64,000 nucleotides of DNA from Methylobacterium sp. Leaf99 (GTDB lineage Bacteria > Pseudomonadota > Alphaproteobacteria > Rhizobiales > Beijerinckiaceae), in NCBI RefSeq assembly GCF_001422375.1, contig NZ_LMMU01000001.1, forward strand, positions 558,223 through 622,222, in the 5' to 3' direction. Below the pieces are notes generated by a model, which saw nothing but the letters and a program-made list of their open reading frames with translations, ran no database searches and was not told the DNA's origin. Both the position numbers and the translations under genes were made by a program. Positions 17,368 to 25,982 of the stretch are shown here, in pieces (within the stretch, counting starts at the first letter, position 1; the number at the start of each line of letters is the position of its first letter).

Positions 17368-18448
17368 CGCCTCGCCCGCGACCCAGCAGCAGCCACAGGA
17401 AGACCGGCGCGCCGACGAAGGCGGTGACGATGCCGATGGGCAGTTCGGCCGGCGCGACGACGAGGCGCGCGGCGACGTCCGCCAGCACCAGGAAGGCGGC
17501 CCCGAGGAGCGCGCTCGCCGGGAGCAGCCGGCGGTGGTCCGGGCCGATGACGAGGCGCAGGGCGTGCGGCACGACGAGGCCGACGAAGCCGATCACCCCG
17601 CTCGCCGCGACGCCGGCCCCCACCGCCACGGCGACGAGGAGGATGGCGAGGCGCTTCAATCGCTCCACCGCCACCCCGAGGTGAAACGCCTCGGCCTCGC
17701 CGAGCACCAGGGCGTTGAGGCCCCGGCCGAGGAAGGGCACGAGGACGAGGACGGGCAGCAGGGCCGGCGCCGTCGCCCCCACCTTGGTCCAGGTGGCGCC
17801 GCCGAGGCTCCCGAGGGACCAGAAGGTGAGGTCGCGCAGCTGCCGGTCGTCGCTGGCATAGACGAGGAGGCCCGTCAGCGCTCCGCTGAGGGCCCCGAGC
17901 GCGATTCCCGCCAGCAGCAGGGTGGCGACGGAGGTGCGGCCGGCCCGCGTGGCGATCCGGTAGAGCCCGAGGGTCACCGTGAGCCCGCCGAGGAAGGCCG
18001 CGACGGGGAGTGCGGCGTAGGGCACCGGTCCCGGCAGGCCCGCCCCGGCCAGAAGCCGGTCGCCGAGGACGATCACCGTCGTGGCGGCGAGGCCCGACCC
18101 CGCCGAGACGCCGACGAGGGCCGGGTCGGCGAGGGGATTGCGGAAAAGGCCCTGCATGAGGGCGCCCGACACGGCGAGGCCGGCGCCGACCATGAGTCCG
18201 AGCAGGGTGCGTGGCAGGCGGATGTTGAGCACCACGAGGGCATCGCGGGCCAAGCCCGGCTCAACCGTACCAGGGGTGAGGATGTCGAGGATGCGGCCCG
18301 GTGCGATCCGCACCGCCCCGAGACCGAGGGAGAGCAGGACGGCGAGGACGAGCAGGCCGCCGAGTCCCGCGAAGACGATGGCGCCGGGCCGGCCCGGCGA
18401 AGGGGTGATGGTAGCGCCGGGCCGGCCCGGCGCGGGACCGTCAGTCAC
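17360..18448 (-). CDS. hmuU: haem ABC transporter permease
   Basis: 362 residues, FecCD family inner membrane permease with about ten hydrophobic segments. Family landmarks include RLPRTLLGLMVGAGLAVSGA, NPLADPALVGVSAG and GLVVPHALRLVIGPDHR. Imports haem or haem-like iron complexes delivered by HmuT. The GTG start at 18448 overlaps the end of hmuT by eight bases. The N-terminal 25 residues are a Pro/Gly-rich extension (GPAPGRPGATITPSPGRPGA) encoded by a short duplicated stretch. Confidence 0.92.
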   Translation of the reverse strand: MTDGPAPGRPGATITPSPGRPGAIVFAGLGGLLVLAVLLSLGLGAVRIAPGRILDILTPGTVEPGLARDALVVLNIRLPRTLLGLMVGAGLAVSGALMQGLFRNPLADPALVGVSAGSGLAATTVIVLGDRLLAGAGLPGPVPYAALPVAAFLGGLTVTLGLYRIATRAGRTSVATLLLAGIALGALSGALTGLLVYASDDRQLRDLTFWSLGSLGGATWTKVGATAPALLPVLVLVPFLGRGLNALVLGEAEAFHLGVAVERLKRLAILLVAVAVGAGVAASGVIGFVGLVVPHALRLVIGPDHRRLLPASALLGAAFLVLADVAARLVVAPAELPIGIVTAFVGAPVFLWLLLGRGRGDV

Positions 18449-19322
18449 GCGGCAGGTCCGGGTAGACCGCCCGCATGAGCTCGCCCGCCGCCTCCGGGGT
18501 CCGGGGCCCGAAGCCCAGGAGGGTGAGGCCGTCCATGGCGACGAGGGCACGCCGGGCGGCGGCCGGCGTCTGGCCGAGCGCCGTCCCGCTCGCGAACACC
18601 GCCTCGGGGGTGGGACTCTTTCCATCCGTGGTCATCATGATCACGGCGTCCGGGGCGGCGCCGACGATGGCCTCGTCGGTGATGGGCTTGAAGCCCTCGA
18701 TCCCGTCCGCCGCGTTGACGAGACCGGCCAGGGCCAGGATGCCGTCCGCCGTGCTGCCCCGGCCGCCGACCATGACGCGGCCGCCGGTCTGCGACAGCAC
18801 CACGAGGGCGCGGACCGGCCGCACCACGCGGGCGCGCTGCCGGCCGAGGGCGGCGAACCGGTCGGCGACCGTGCGGCCGAGGTCGGCGGCCGGCGCCTCC
18901 AGTCCCGCGAGGCGGCCCACGGTGGCGATCTTGTCCAGCACCCCCTCGGCGGTGGGCGGCTCGCGGACCAGCTCCACGGGGACGCCGGCCTCCCGCAGCA
19001 GGGCCAGCACGGCGGGCGGACCGGCGCCCTCGGCGGCGATGACGAGATCTGGCCCGACGGAGAGCAGACCCTCGGCCGAGAGGGCCCGGAGATAGCCGGC
19101 ATTGGGCCGCTCGCGCAGCACCTCGGCCGGATAGACGCTGGTGGTGTCGACGATGGCGATGCGGGGGCCGGCGCCGAGGCGCCACAGGATCTCCGTGACG
19201 GCCCCGCCGAGGGAGGCGATGCGGGTGGCGGCGGCCGCGCGGGCGGGCGGGGCCAGGGCGCAGCCCAGGGCGCCCGCCAGCACGGCGCGCCGTGAGGGGG
19301 ACAGATGGCGGAGCGCGGTCAT
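18441..19322 (-). CDS. hmuT: haem ABC transporter substrate-binding protein
   Basis: 293 residues, periplasmic. A signal sequence (SRRAVLAGALGCALAPPARA, with a twin-arginine-like start) is followed by the two-lobed class III binding fold: RIASLGGAVTEILWRLGA, then a long backbone helix, then GFGPRTPEAAGELMRAVYP near the end. It captures haem in the periplasm for HmuUV. The ATG overlaps the hemP stop (ATGA, 19319-19322). Confidence 0.9.
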   Translation of the reverse strand: MTALRHLSPSRRAVLAGALGCALAPPARAAAATRIASLGGAVTEILWRLGAGPRIAIVDTTSVYPAEVLRERPNAGYLRALSAEGLLSVGPDLVIAAEGAGPPAVLALLREAGVPVELVREPPTAEGVLDKIATVGRLAGLEAPAADLGRTVADRFAALGRQRARVVRPVRALVVLSQTGGRVMVGGRGSTADGILALAGLVNAADGIEGFKPITDEAIVGAAPDAVIMMTTDGKSPTPEAVFASGTALGQTPAAARRALVAMDGLTLLGFGPRTPEAAGELMRAVYPDLPRD

Positions 19323-19495
19323 TTGGTGAGGATCAGCTTGTCGTTGGCGGTCACCCGGAGGCGGTAGAGCGCGCCCGCATGCAGGATGACGATCTCGCGG
19401 CGGCCCTGCAGGAGGACCGCCGAGGGGATGCCGCCCTCCGGCGCCGCGGAAGCATCGCGTGTCACGCTCAGGGGGCCCGACGCCGGTTCCCGCAT
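19319..19495 (-). CDS. hemP: haemin uptake protein HemP
   Basis: 58 residues from the ATG at 19495; a start at 19531 would add 12 residues. The C-terminal half matches HemP (LLQGRREIVILHAGALYRLR then TANDKLILTK). HemP is a small protein made first in haem-uptake operons of alphaproteobacteria; in Bradyrhizobium and Burkholderia relatives (HmuP) it acts as a DNA-binding activator of haem receptor genes. Here it leads the hmuTUV operon with an ATGA overlap. Confidence 0.85.
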   Translation of the reverse strand: MREPASGPLSVTRDASAAPEGGIPSAVLLQGRREIVILHAGALYRLRVTANDKLILTK

Positions 19496-19789
19496 GGGAT
19501 CGCCCCGGCCACGCTCGCTCACGTCGGACATATTGTAATAATTCCAAGTCGTCATCGGCATCTCTACGATCGATCCAAAGTACCGATGCGGTCCCATCAC
19601 CATAAAGACCTTCCCAATTGGATGCCAGACGAGACAAAGGCGTTTTCGTCGACCGGGCCGGCGATGCGGCTCGACCGGTCGGGAGGATGGGCGCAGAACG
19701 GCCGTGCGCCCCTGGACGTTGGAGGGGTGACACGCAACGATCGGACCGGGGAAAACCCGATCTGACACCAAGCGCGGGAGACAAACGCC
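19496..19789. promoter_or_regulatory. divergent hemP / BKACE promoter region
   Basis: Nearly 300 bases between divergent genes. An AT-rich patch sits at about 19528-19570 next to hemP and is likely the iron-responsive promoter. I do not see a clean Irr/ICE palindrome or a 19-base Fur box by eye, so the regulator is not assigned. Confidence 0.4.
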
Positions 19790-20620
19790 ATGAGCCCACC
19801 CGTCGTCGTCGCCGTCGCGATCACCGGCTCCGTGCCGCGCAAGGCCGACAACCCGGCTTTGCCCGTCACGGTGGCCGAGCAGATCGAATCGACCCACGCC
19901 GCCTACGAGGCCGGCGCGACGTTGGCCCATATCCACGTCCGCAACGACGACGAGAGTCCGTCCTCCGATCCCGACCGGTTCGCCGCCGTGCAGGCGGGCC
20001 TGCGCACGCACTGCCCGGGCATGATCGTGCAGTTCTCCACCGGCGGGCGCGGGCGCGATCCGGCGAGCCGCGGCCTGTCGCTCCGGCACGCGCCGGACAT
20101 GGCTTCCCTGTCGACGGGGTCGGTCAACTTCCCCACCATCGTGTACGAGAACCACGCCACCCTGGTGCAGGATCTCGCCGCACAGATGCAGCGCGTCGGC
20201 ACGCGGCCCGAGATCGAGATCTTCGACCTCTCGCACCTGCACGGCGCCCGGCGCCTCGTAGAGGCCGGGCTGATGGACGACCGGCCCCACGTCCAGTTCG
20301 TCCTCGGCGTGCACAACGCCATGCCGGCCGAGGAACACCTCCTCGACCTCCTGCTCGCCGAATTGCGGCGCGTGCTGCCGAGGGCGACGTGGACGGCGGC
20401 CGGCATCGGCCGCCATCAGGCGCCGGTGATGGACTGGGCCCTGGCCCGCGGCGCCGACGCCGTCCGCACCGGGCTCGAGGACAACATCCGCATCACGAGA
20501 ACCCGGCTCGCCGCGAGCAACGCCGAACTGGTGGGCCTCGCCGTGGCGGCGGTCGCGGGGCACGGCCGGCGGGTCGCCACGCCCGCCGAGGCCCGCGCCG
20601 TACTGGGGCTGGCCGGCTGA
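19790..20620 (+). CDS. BKACE-family beta-keto acid cleavage enzyme
   Basis: 276 residues. The family (prototype Kce, 3-keto-5-aminohexanoate cleavage enzyme) is a zinc-dependent TIM barrel that condenses a beta-keto acid with acetyl-CoA to give acetoacetate and a new CoA ester. Visible signatures are VAITGSVPRKADNPALPVT at the N-terminus, AHIHVRNDDES with the two zinc His residues, the IEIFDLSHL strand with the conserved Glu, and VRTGLEDNI near the end. The exact keto acid cannot be told from sequence. It is a single gene and converges on the zinc-ribbon protein gene 12 bases away. Confidence 0.88.
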   Translation: MSPPVVVAVAITGSVPRKADNPALPVTVAEQIESTHAAYEAGATLAHIHVRNDDESPSSDPDRFAAVQAGLRTHCPGMIVQFSTGGRGRDPASRGLSLRHAPDMASLSTGSVNFPTIVYENHATLVQDLAAQMQRVGTRPEIEIFDLSHLHGARRLVEAGLMDDRPHVQFVLGVHNAMPAEEHLLDLLLAELRRVLPRATWTAAGIGRHQAPVMDWALARGADAVRTGLEDNIRITRTRLAASNAELVGLAVAAVAGHGRRVATPAEARAVLGLAG

Positions 20621-20632
20621 TCCGGCCCCCGG

Positions 20633-21676
20633 TCAGGCGGGATTGGGCCCCGGCGTGCCGCAGGCGTAGCAGAACCGCTCGAAGGTGCTCTTGCGATGCT
20701 CGCAGGAAGGGCAGCGCTCGAAGACGCCGATGCCGCAATGGGGGCAGTAATTCGCCGCCGGGTTGGCGAGGTCGATGGGCCGCTCGCAGCCGGGACAGAC
20801 CTTCTTCGCCAGGCGCTGCAGGGCCTGGTCCGTGGCGATCTCCGTCCGGCGTTCCGCGTCGGGCCGCGCCTCGGCCGCCTTCTGCCGTTCGTTGTAGGCG
20901 TGGAGCGCATTGATCGCCCCGCGCCCGACGAAGAACGTCGCGAGGACGCCGACGCCGTAATGCACGTAGCCGCCGTAGCTCGGCAGGTAGGGCACCAGCT
21001 CGACGAAGAACGCGAAGGCCGCGGCGAAGGCGAAGCCCCAGACGAAGGGCCAGTTGCGGGTGTGCCGGCGCTTCGCCAGCAGCCATCCGGCGAGCGCCAG
21101 GAGCGGCAGGGTGAGGGCGAGGCGGTAGCCGAAGACCCGCAATTCCTGGCCGGCCTCGGCCGCGTCGAGCTTCTGCTGGCCCGCCGCCCGCAGCTCCGCC
21201 TCGATGCCGTCCTGCGCGCTCTCGCGTTCGGAGAGGTCCAGGCCGGACCGGCTCAGCCCTTCGAGGCGCTCCTCCACCGCGCGCTCCGCCGCCTTCAGGG
21301 CGTCGAGCCCCTCCGTGCGGGCGACGAGGGCCGGGTCCTGATCGACGCGCTGGGTGGCGTCCCGAGTCTTGAGCCAGTTCGCGAAGGTCTCCCGCGCCGC
21401 TTCGGAGGCGGAGCGCGCCGCGTCGAGGGCGAGCTGCGCCTGCTCGGCCTGGCGCCGGACGTCGTCCTGCTCCCGGCGGATCCGCTTCAGGGCGTCGGTG
21501 GATGCCTGCGCCGCGTCCTTGTCGAGGAACTGCGCGAGGGTGAAGCGATGCTCGACCTGCGGCAGGTCCCCGACGACGAGGGCGCCGAGGCCGATGAGGA
21601 ACACCGCGAAGGCGAGGGCCACGAGCCAGAGGACGAAATTGAACCACCGCTCGGACAGTCTCGAACTGGATCGCAA
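20633..21676 (-). CDS. membrane coiled-coil protein with zinc ribbons
   Basis: 347 residues from a TTG at 21676 with GGGGGA seven bases upstream; a GTG at 21778 (381 residues) is the alternative. Order: N-terminal membrane segment (FVLWLVALAFAVFLIGLGAL), a charged coiled coil of about 120 residues, two more membrane segments (LALTLPLLALAGWLLA and WGFAFAAAFAFFVELV), then a C-terminal double zinc ribbon with four CxxC pairs (CPGC, CPHC, CPSC, CYAC). Function unknown; the ribbons probably face the cytoplasm. Confidence 0.7.
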   Translation of the reverse strand: MRSSSRLSERWFNFVLWLVALAFAVFLIGLGALVVGDLPQVEHRFTLAQFLDKDAAQASTDALKRIRREQDDVRRQAEQAQLALDAARSASEAARETFANWLKTRDATQRVDQDPALVARTEGLDALKAAERAVEERLEGLSRSGLDLSERESAQDGIEAELRAAGQQKLDAAEAGQELRVFGYRLALTLPLLALAGWLLAKRRHTRNWPFVWGFAFAAAFAFFVELVPYLPSYGGYVHYGVGVLATFFVGRGAINALHAYNERQKAAEARPDAERRTEIATDQALQRLAKKVCPGCERPIDLANPAANYCPHCGIGVFERCPSCEHRKSTFERFCYACGTPGPNPA

Positions 21677-21891
21677 CGGCTTATCCCCCAGACGTGAACC
21701 GGGGCGATTCCGACCCGATCGGCGCCTCGACCGGAAACCCGTATCAGGTTCCGGCGCCGAGCCGTCCGAAGATTGCACGATCCGGTCCCCGACCGGTCGG
21801 ATTGTTAACGCGCCTTTCAATCCTCGGGCCTCCCATGGAACCGGGCGACTCGGATACGCTTCGAGCCCGGACAAGGTGGAACCGGACACGC

Positions 21892-24345
21892 ATGTTCGAG
21901 AGATTGCGGATTCCGCTGACGGTCGTGAACGGCGTGCAGCTCGGTCTCGTGGCCGGTCTGGCCTGCGCCGGCGCATGGCTGGCCCTGCCCGAGGGCCGGC
22001 CGGCCCTGGAGGCGGCCGAGACGGCGCGAACCGCGGCCCGCAACCTCGCCGGAGCCATCGACCAGGGCCTCAAGGCCATCGAGACCGACGCCCGTTCGGC
22101 GGCCCTTCTGCTGCAGGCCCACGAGGCGGCGCCGGACGAGGCGCGCCGTACCGATCTCCTGCGCCGCTGGCTCGGCCTGCATCCGGCCTACGCCGACGCC
22201 ATGCTGGTGGGGTCCGACGGGACCGTGCGGGTGGCCGGCGGCGGCACCCCGCTCGGACAAGCCTGGTTCCGCCGGGCGCGCGGGGCCGAGACCGCCATCG
22301 CGACGGAGGGCGGCACCGTCCATCTCAGCGTCGCCCTGGGCGGCGAGCACCTCGTCCTGCGGGTCGGCCCTGCCTGGTTCGAAGAGCTCGAAGCCCGCGT
22401 GCGCGGCGGCCTGGCGGCCCCGGCACCTGCCCTCGCCCTCGGCGTCACCGGCGCCGACGGCGTCCTGCTCGCCGGTGTCACGCCGCCGCGTCCGCTGCCG
22501 GAGACCGCCGTCGAGGCCACGGTGCAGACCGGCGGCTCGCGCGATCTGGCGAGCGCGGGCTGGGCGGTGACCTCGGTGATGGCGGTTCCCGCAGGGGGGT
22601 TCCGCCGGCCCGACCGCAATTTCGCCCTCCTCGTCCTCGCCATGATGGTCGGCGGCGCCGGACTGGGATACGCCGCCGCCGCCCGGCCGGCCCGCCGCCT
22701 GCGCCGCCTCGCGCGGCCCCTCGAGACCGACCACGGGGCGACGGGCGCCGCGCCCATCGCCGAGATCGACGCCCTCGAACGGGCCCGGGGCTCCGCCGGA
22801 CCGGGCGAGGATCGCGGCCTCCGGGAGGCCCGCACGGGGCTCGGCCGGGTCCGGGCACGCCTGCGCACCTTCGAGGCCATGTCGGGCTGGACCCTGTGGG
22901 AGGTCGACCCCGCGACCCGGCAGGTCATCTGGACCGACCCCGGCCGCGAAGCCGCCTTCAGCGGCGACCGCTCCATCGAATTGAACGAGCTCATCGACGG
23001 CATCCTGCCGGCCGACCGATCCCTGATGCGGCTGACCATGGAGGCCGCCATGGCCGAGGACGGCCCGCACGACGTGATCCTGCGCACCGTCCGCGCTGCG
23101 CCCGAGGGCGGCGAGCGCCGCCTGCTCGTGCGGTTCCGGCGCGGCGAGGCCCGCGACGAAGGCGGCGTGCGCCTGCTCGCCCTCAGCCGCGAGATGGGCG
23201 AGGGCGACGAGCCCACCGTCGCCGTCAACGAGCGCCGCCGCGACGGCACCCTGCGGCGGGTCACCGACGGCATCGTGCACGACGTCAACAACGCCCTCAC
23301 CGTGGTGACCGCCAACCTCGGCATCCTGAAGCGGCGCCATGCCCTCGGCCCGGCCGAGGCGCGGCTGGTGGATGCCGCCCTGGCCGGGGCCGCACGCGGC
23401 GCCGGCCTGACCCGCCGCATGGCCGGCCTCGTCCGCACCGACACCCACAGCCTCGCGGAAGCCGACCTCGCAGCCACCGTGGCCGCGTTCCTCCCGTTCC
23501 TGCAGTCGCAGGTGCTGGGGGACATGCCGGTGATGAACCGGCTGCCGGCCGATCTGCCCGCCGTGCGCTGCGGCGAGGCGACGATCGAGGTCCTCCTCCT
23601 CAACCTCGGCTTCCACTTCCGCGATGGCGGCTTCGACGGCTTCGCCGTGGCGGGCAGCGCCCACGAGGCCGGCCCGGAGATCCCTCCGGGCCTCGCCGCC
23701 GGCCCCCATGTGCGGCTCGTCCTGGCGAGCGGCCGGCCGGCACGGGCACGGGCTATGCCGCATGCTTTCCCCGGCACGACGCCCGCCGGGGTCCCCCCCC
23801 TCGACGCCGTCGCCGAACTCGTGGAAGCCGTCGGCGGCCGCCTCGCGATCGAGTCGGACGGAACCGGTACGCAGCCCTTCCTCGCCGAGATCTGGCTTCC
23901 GGCCGAACCGCCCCGCGCCGCGTCCGCCGAAGCGACGCCGGCGCAGGGAAGGCCCGCTTGCGTGCCCATTACGGTGCGTCCCCTGCGCATCCTCCTCGTC
24001 GAGAGCGACAGCCTCGTGCGCGCCTGCCTGTCCGAGATCCTGGCCGATCTCGGCCACACCGTGGTCCAGGCCGCCTCAGGGAGCCACGCCCTCGAGGCAC
24101 TCGCGGGCGAGGGCGCCTTCGACGCGATGATCACCGACTACGCCATGCCGGTGATGTCCGGCCTTCAGCTCGCCGCCGCGGTGGTGGAGCACCATCCGGC
24201 GGTGCGGGTGATCATCGCCGGTCCGCACGGCCACCTGCCCCGGACCGCCGGCCGGTTCACGCAGCTGGACAAGCCGTTCCATCCCGAAGACCTCGCCGCG
24301 ATGCTGGCGACCATCGCCGCCGCCCCCATGGCCCGCGCCGCCTGA
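21892..24345 (+). CDS. hybrid sensor histidine kinase-like protein with degenerate ATPase domain and receiver
   Basis: 817 residues. Order: short N-terminal membrane helix (VNGVQLGLVAGLACAGAWLA), a periplasmic sensor region to about residue 230, a second membrane helix (FALLVLAMMVGGAGLGYAAA), a PAS-like region, a dimerisation helix with the phospho-acceptor in GIVHDVNNALTVV (His463), an ATPase-like domain, and a C-terminal receiver (Asp749 in ITDYAMPVMSGLQ, Lys in LDKPF). The ATPase domain lacks the N-box Asn (LLLNLGFHFRDG in place of the usual LNLxxNARDA) and has no recognisable DxGxG or GxGLGL box, so it probably cannot bind ATP. It may take phosphate from, or regulate, another kinase. It is divergent from the zinc-ribbon gene. 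Confidence 0.8.
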   Translation: MFERLRIPLTVVNGVQLGLVAGLACAGAWLALPEGRPALEAAETARTAARNLAGAIDQGLKAIETDARSAALLLQAHEAAPDEARRTDLLRRWLGLHPAYADAMLVGSDGTVRVAGGGTPLGQAWFRRARGAETAIATEGGTVHLSVALGGEHLVLRVGPAWFEELEARVRGGLAAPAPALALGVTGADGVLLAGVTPPRPLPETAVEATVQTGGSRDLASAGWAVTSVMAVPAGGFRRPDRNFALLVLAMMVGGAGLGYAAAARPARRLRRLARPLETDHGATGAAPIAEIDALERARGSAGPGEDRGLREARTGLGRVRARLRTFEAMSGWTLWEVDPATRQVIWTDPGREAAFSGDRSIELNELIDGILPADRSLMRLTMEAAMAEDGPHDVILRTVRAAPEGGERRLLVRFRRGEARDEGGVRLLALSREMGEGDEPTVAVNERRRDGTLRRVTDGIVHDVNNALTVVTANLGILKRRHALGPAEARLVDAALAGAARGAGLTRRMAGLVRTDTHSLAEADLAATVAAFLPFLQSQVLGDMPVMNRLPADLPAVRCGEATIEVLLLNLGFHFRDGGFDGFAVAGSAHEAGPEIPPGLAAGPHVRLVLASGRPARARAMPHAFPGTTPAGVPPLDAVAELVEAVGGRLAIESDGTGTQPFLAEIWLPAEPPRAASAEATPAQGRPACVPITVRPLRILLVESDSLVRACLSEILADLGHTVVQAASGSHALEALAGEGAFDAMITDYAMPVMSGLQLAAAVVEHHPAVRVIIAGPHGHLPRTAGRFTQLDKPFHPEDLAAMLATIAAAPMARAA

Positions 24346-24387
24346 ACCGGGGCGGGGTCGGGTCACGCCGGATCGCATGCGGACGGC

Positions 24388-24430
24388 CAAGGATCAGGCG
24401 GCAAGGATCAGGCGGCAAGAATCGGGGCGG
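24388..24430. repeat. tandem 14-base repeat
   Basis: Two perfect copies of caaggatcaggcgg (24388-24401, 24402-24415) and a third, diverged copy to 24430, in the gap between the sensor gene and bcsS. No function apparent. Confidence 0.75.
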
Positions 24431-24585
24431 CGGGAACCGGACCGGTGTCTCACGGCGGCACAGACAACGCCCCGGAATACTGTTCGTTACGGACGAATAT
24501 TAACCTTCATCGATCATGAATCTGTGCGTGCGGCTCTCAAGGATCTGAGCCCAAGTTTTTGCAAGCACAGAGCGAGCCTCGATCC

Positions 24586-25362
24586 ATGCATCGCCTGAAG
24601 GCCACGACCGTCCTCGGCATCCTCGTCGCGTTTCCGACGAGCGCCGCCTCCGCCGATCTGCCCAATCCCCGCACCACCAGCACCGAATGGTACACGGGGG
24701 CCGAGGCGCAGGGCATCGACGACAGCTGGCGCGTCGCCGTGGACGGCTCCACCAGCGTCACCTCCAACAGCTCTGCCTTCGGCTCGGTGACCGGGACCAT
24801 CGCGGCCGCCGGCACCCTGACCCAGAGCGGTCCGCGCGTGCGCATCGACGGCACGGCGGGCACCTACTCCTATCCCGGCCAGGGCGTCGCCCAGCGGGTC
24901 ACCGGCTACCAGCAGGAGGGCGCGGGCCTCATCGGCTACGAGTGGATCTGGGCCGATGCGGCCCTGGCCGGCTATCTCGGCTTCAACGTCCGCAGCAACC
25001 AGCTCTCCATCGCCGATCCGGGCAACCCCGTCGTCGGCACCGGCGTCGGCCTCAAGGTCGCGGCCAACTTCTACGCGACGCCCACGGACCGGACCATGGT
25101 CTCGGCCTACGGCTCGTACTCGACCAAGTTCAACGCCTACTACTCGCGCGTGCGGGCCGGATACATGGTCGCCGACGGCGTCTATCTCGGCCCCGAGGCG
25201 CTGTTCCTCGGCGACGACTTCTTCCGCCAGTACCGCATCGGCGCGCACCTCACCGGCCTCCGCTTCGGTCCCGTGGCCATGTCGGTGGCGGCGGGCTTCG
25301 TCCAGGACCGCATCCAGGGCAGCGGGTACTATTCGAGCCTCGAGGCCCGCATGCAGTTCTAG
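24586..25362 (+). CDS. bcsS: cellulose biosynthesis protein BcsS
   Basis: 258 residues, with a signal peptide (cleaved after AASA) and then a series of amphipathic strands rich in Gly, Tyr and Ser (SWRVAVDGSTSVTSN, GYQQEGAGLIGYEWIW, RVRAGYMVADGVYLGPEAL), ending in an aromatic C-terminus (SLEARMQF). This pattern and its position match the alphaproteobacterial BcsS family, predicted outer membrane beta-barrel proteins associated with cellulose export. It precedes bcsA in the same direction, though 620 bases away, so it may have its own transcript. Confidence 0.72.
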   Translation: MHRLKATTVLGILVAFPTSAASADLPNPRTTSTEWYTGAEAQGIDDSWRVAVDGSTSVTSNSSAFGSVTGTIAAAGTLTQSGPRVRIDGTAGTYSYPGQGVAQRVTGYQQEGAGLIGYEWIWADAALAGYLGFNVRSNQLSIADPGNPVVGTGVGLKVAANFYATPTDRTMVSAYGSYSTKFNAYYSRVRAGYMVADGVYLGPEALFLGDDFFRQYRIGAHLTGLRFGPVAMSVAAGFVQDRIQGSGYYSSLEARMQF

Positions 25363-25982
25363 GGTGGTCTCCGACGAAGCGGATACCGGTTCGTCGCGAC
25401 AGAGCACCACTAAAAGGATTGGCGGCGTGATCCGATCCAACCGGATCGGGCGCGGCTCCGGGAGCGGCGCGCGGAGGATGCCGGCGCTCTCGACTGGGCG
25501 CGACATTCGACCACAGGCTCGACCGCCGCCGCATCGGGAGGACGAAGCCCGCCAGCCGAGTGCGTCATCCCCCACGGCACCGCCGGTCCCGCGAGGACGA
25601 TAATCCTTCTTATGAAGTCATGTGCAGTTGCACTTCGGTTCTCATTCCTTGGGAAGCCCCGAAGCGCAATCGTCGACAGCAATACATCTGGCTCGCGCAA
25701 ACAGATCACGCAAATCACGTCCCTACCATCGTGGCGATTTCGCCCCTGCCGGGCGTCTCCGGCGAACCGCACCGCCTACAGATCTTCTTTTGTGCGCTGC
25801 GATCACATCTCGGCGCGTCGTCGCCCGAGTCTGACGCTTGCGCCGCGCATAGCTTCCCCCCGCCTCCGGGGACGTAAACAAGCCTCGATTAACGGCTTCT
25901 CTTGCTTCTTTGGAAAGAACCCGGGGCCATAACGGAACCCGGAGCCGACCCCGTGTGCGGTGGGCAACGAAGGAGCACGGCA
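25363..25982. other. long bcsA leader without a gene
   Basis: 620 bases between bcsS and bcsA. A short hairpin lies near the start (25432-25449). The remainder has lower GC than its surroundings from about 25590 to 25760. Open frames in it have no recognisable protein features. It may hold the bcsA promoter and a long 5' untranslated region; no known riboswitch is recognised by eye. Confidence 0.5.
25432..25449 (+). terminator. hairpin downstream of bcsS
   Basis: Perfect 7-pair stem ccgatcc / ggatcgg with a 4-base loop, 70 bases after the bcsS stop. No T-run, so a terminator role is only possible. Confidence 0.35.

Noticed and set aside
25612-25932. Small gene between bcsS and bcsA
   Set aside because: No ribosome-binding site, Ser/Arg-rich content and overlap with the bcsA Shine-Dalgarno region; no protein features.
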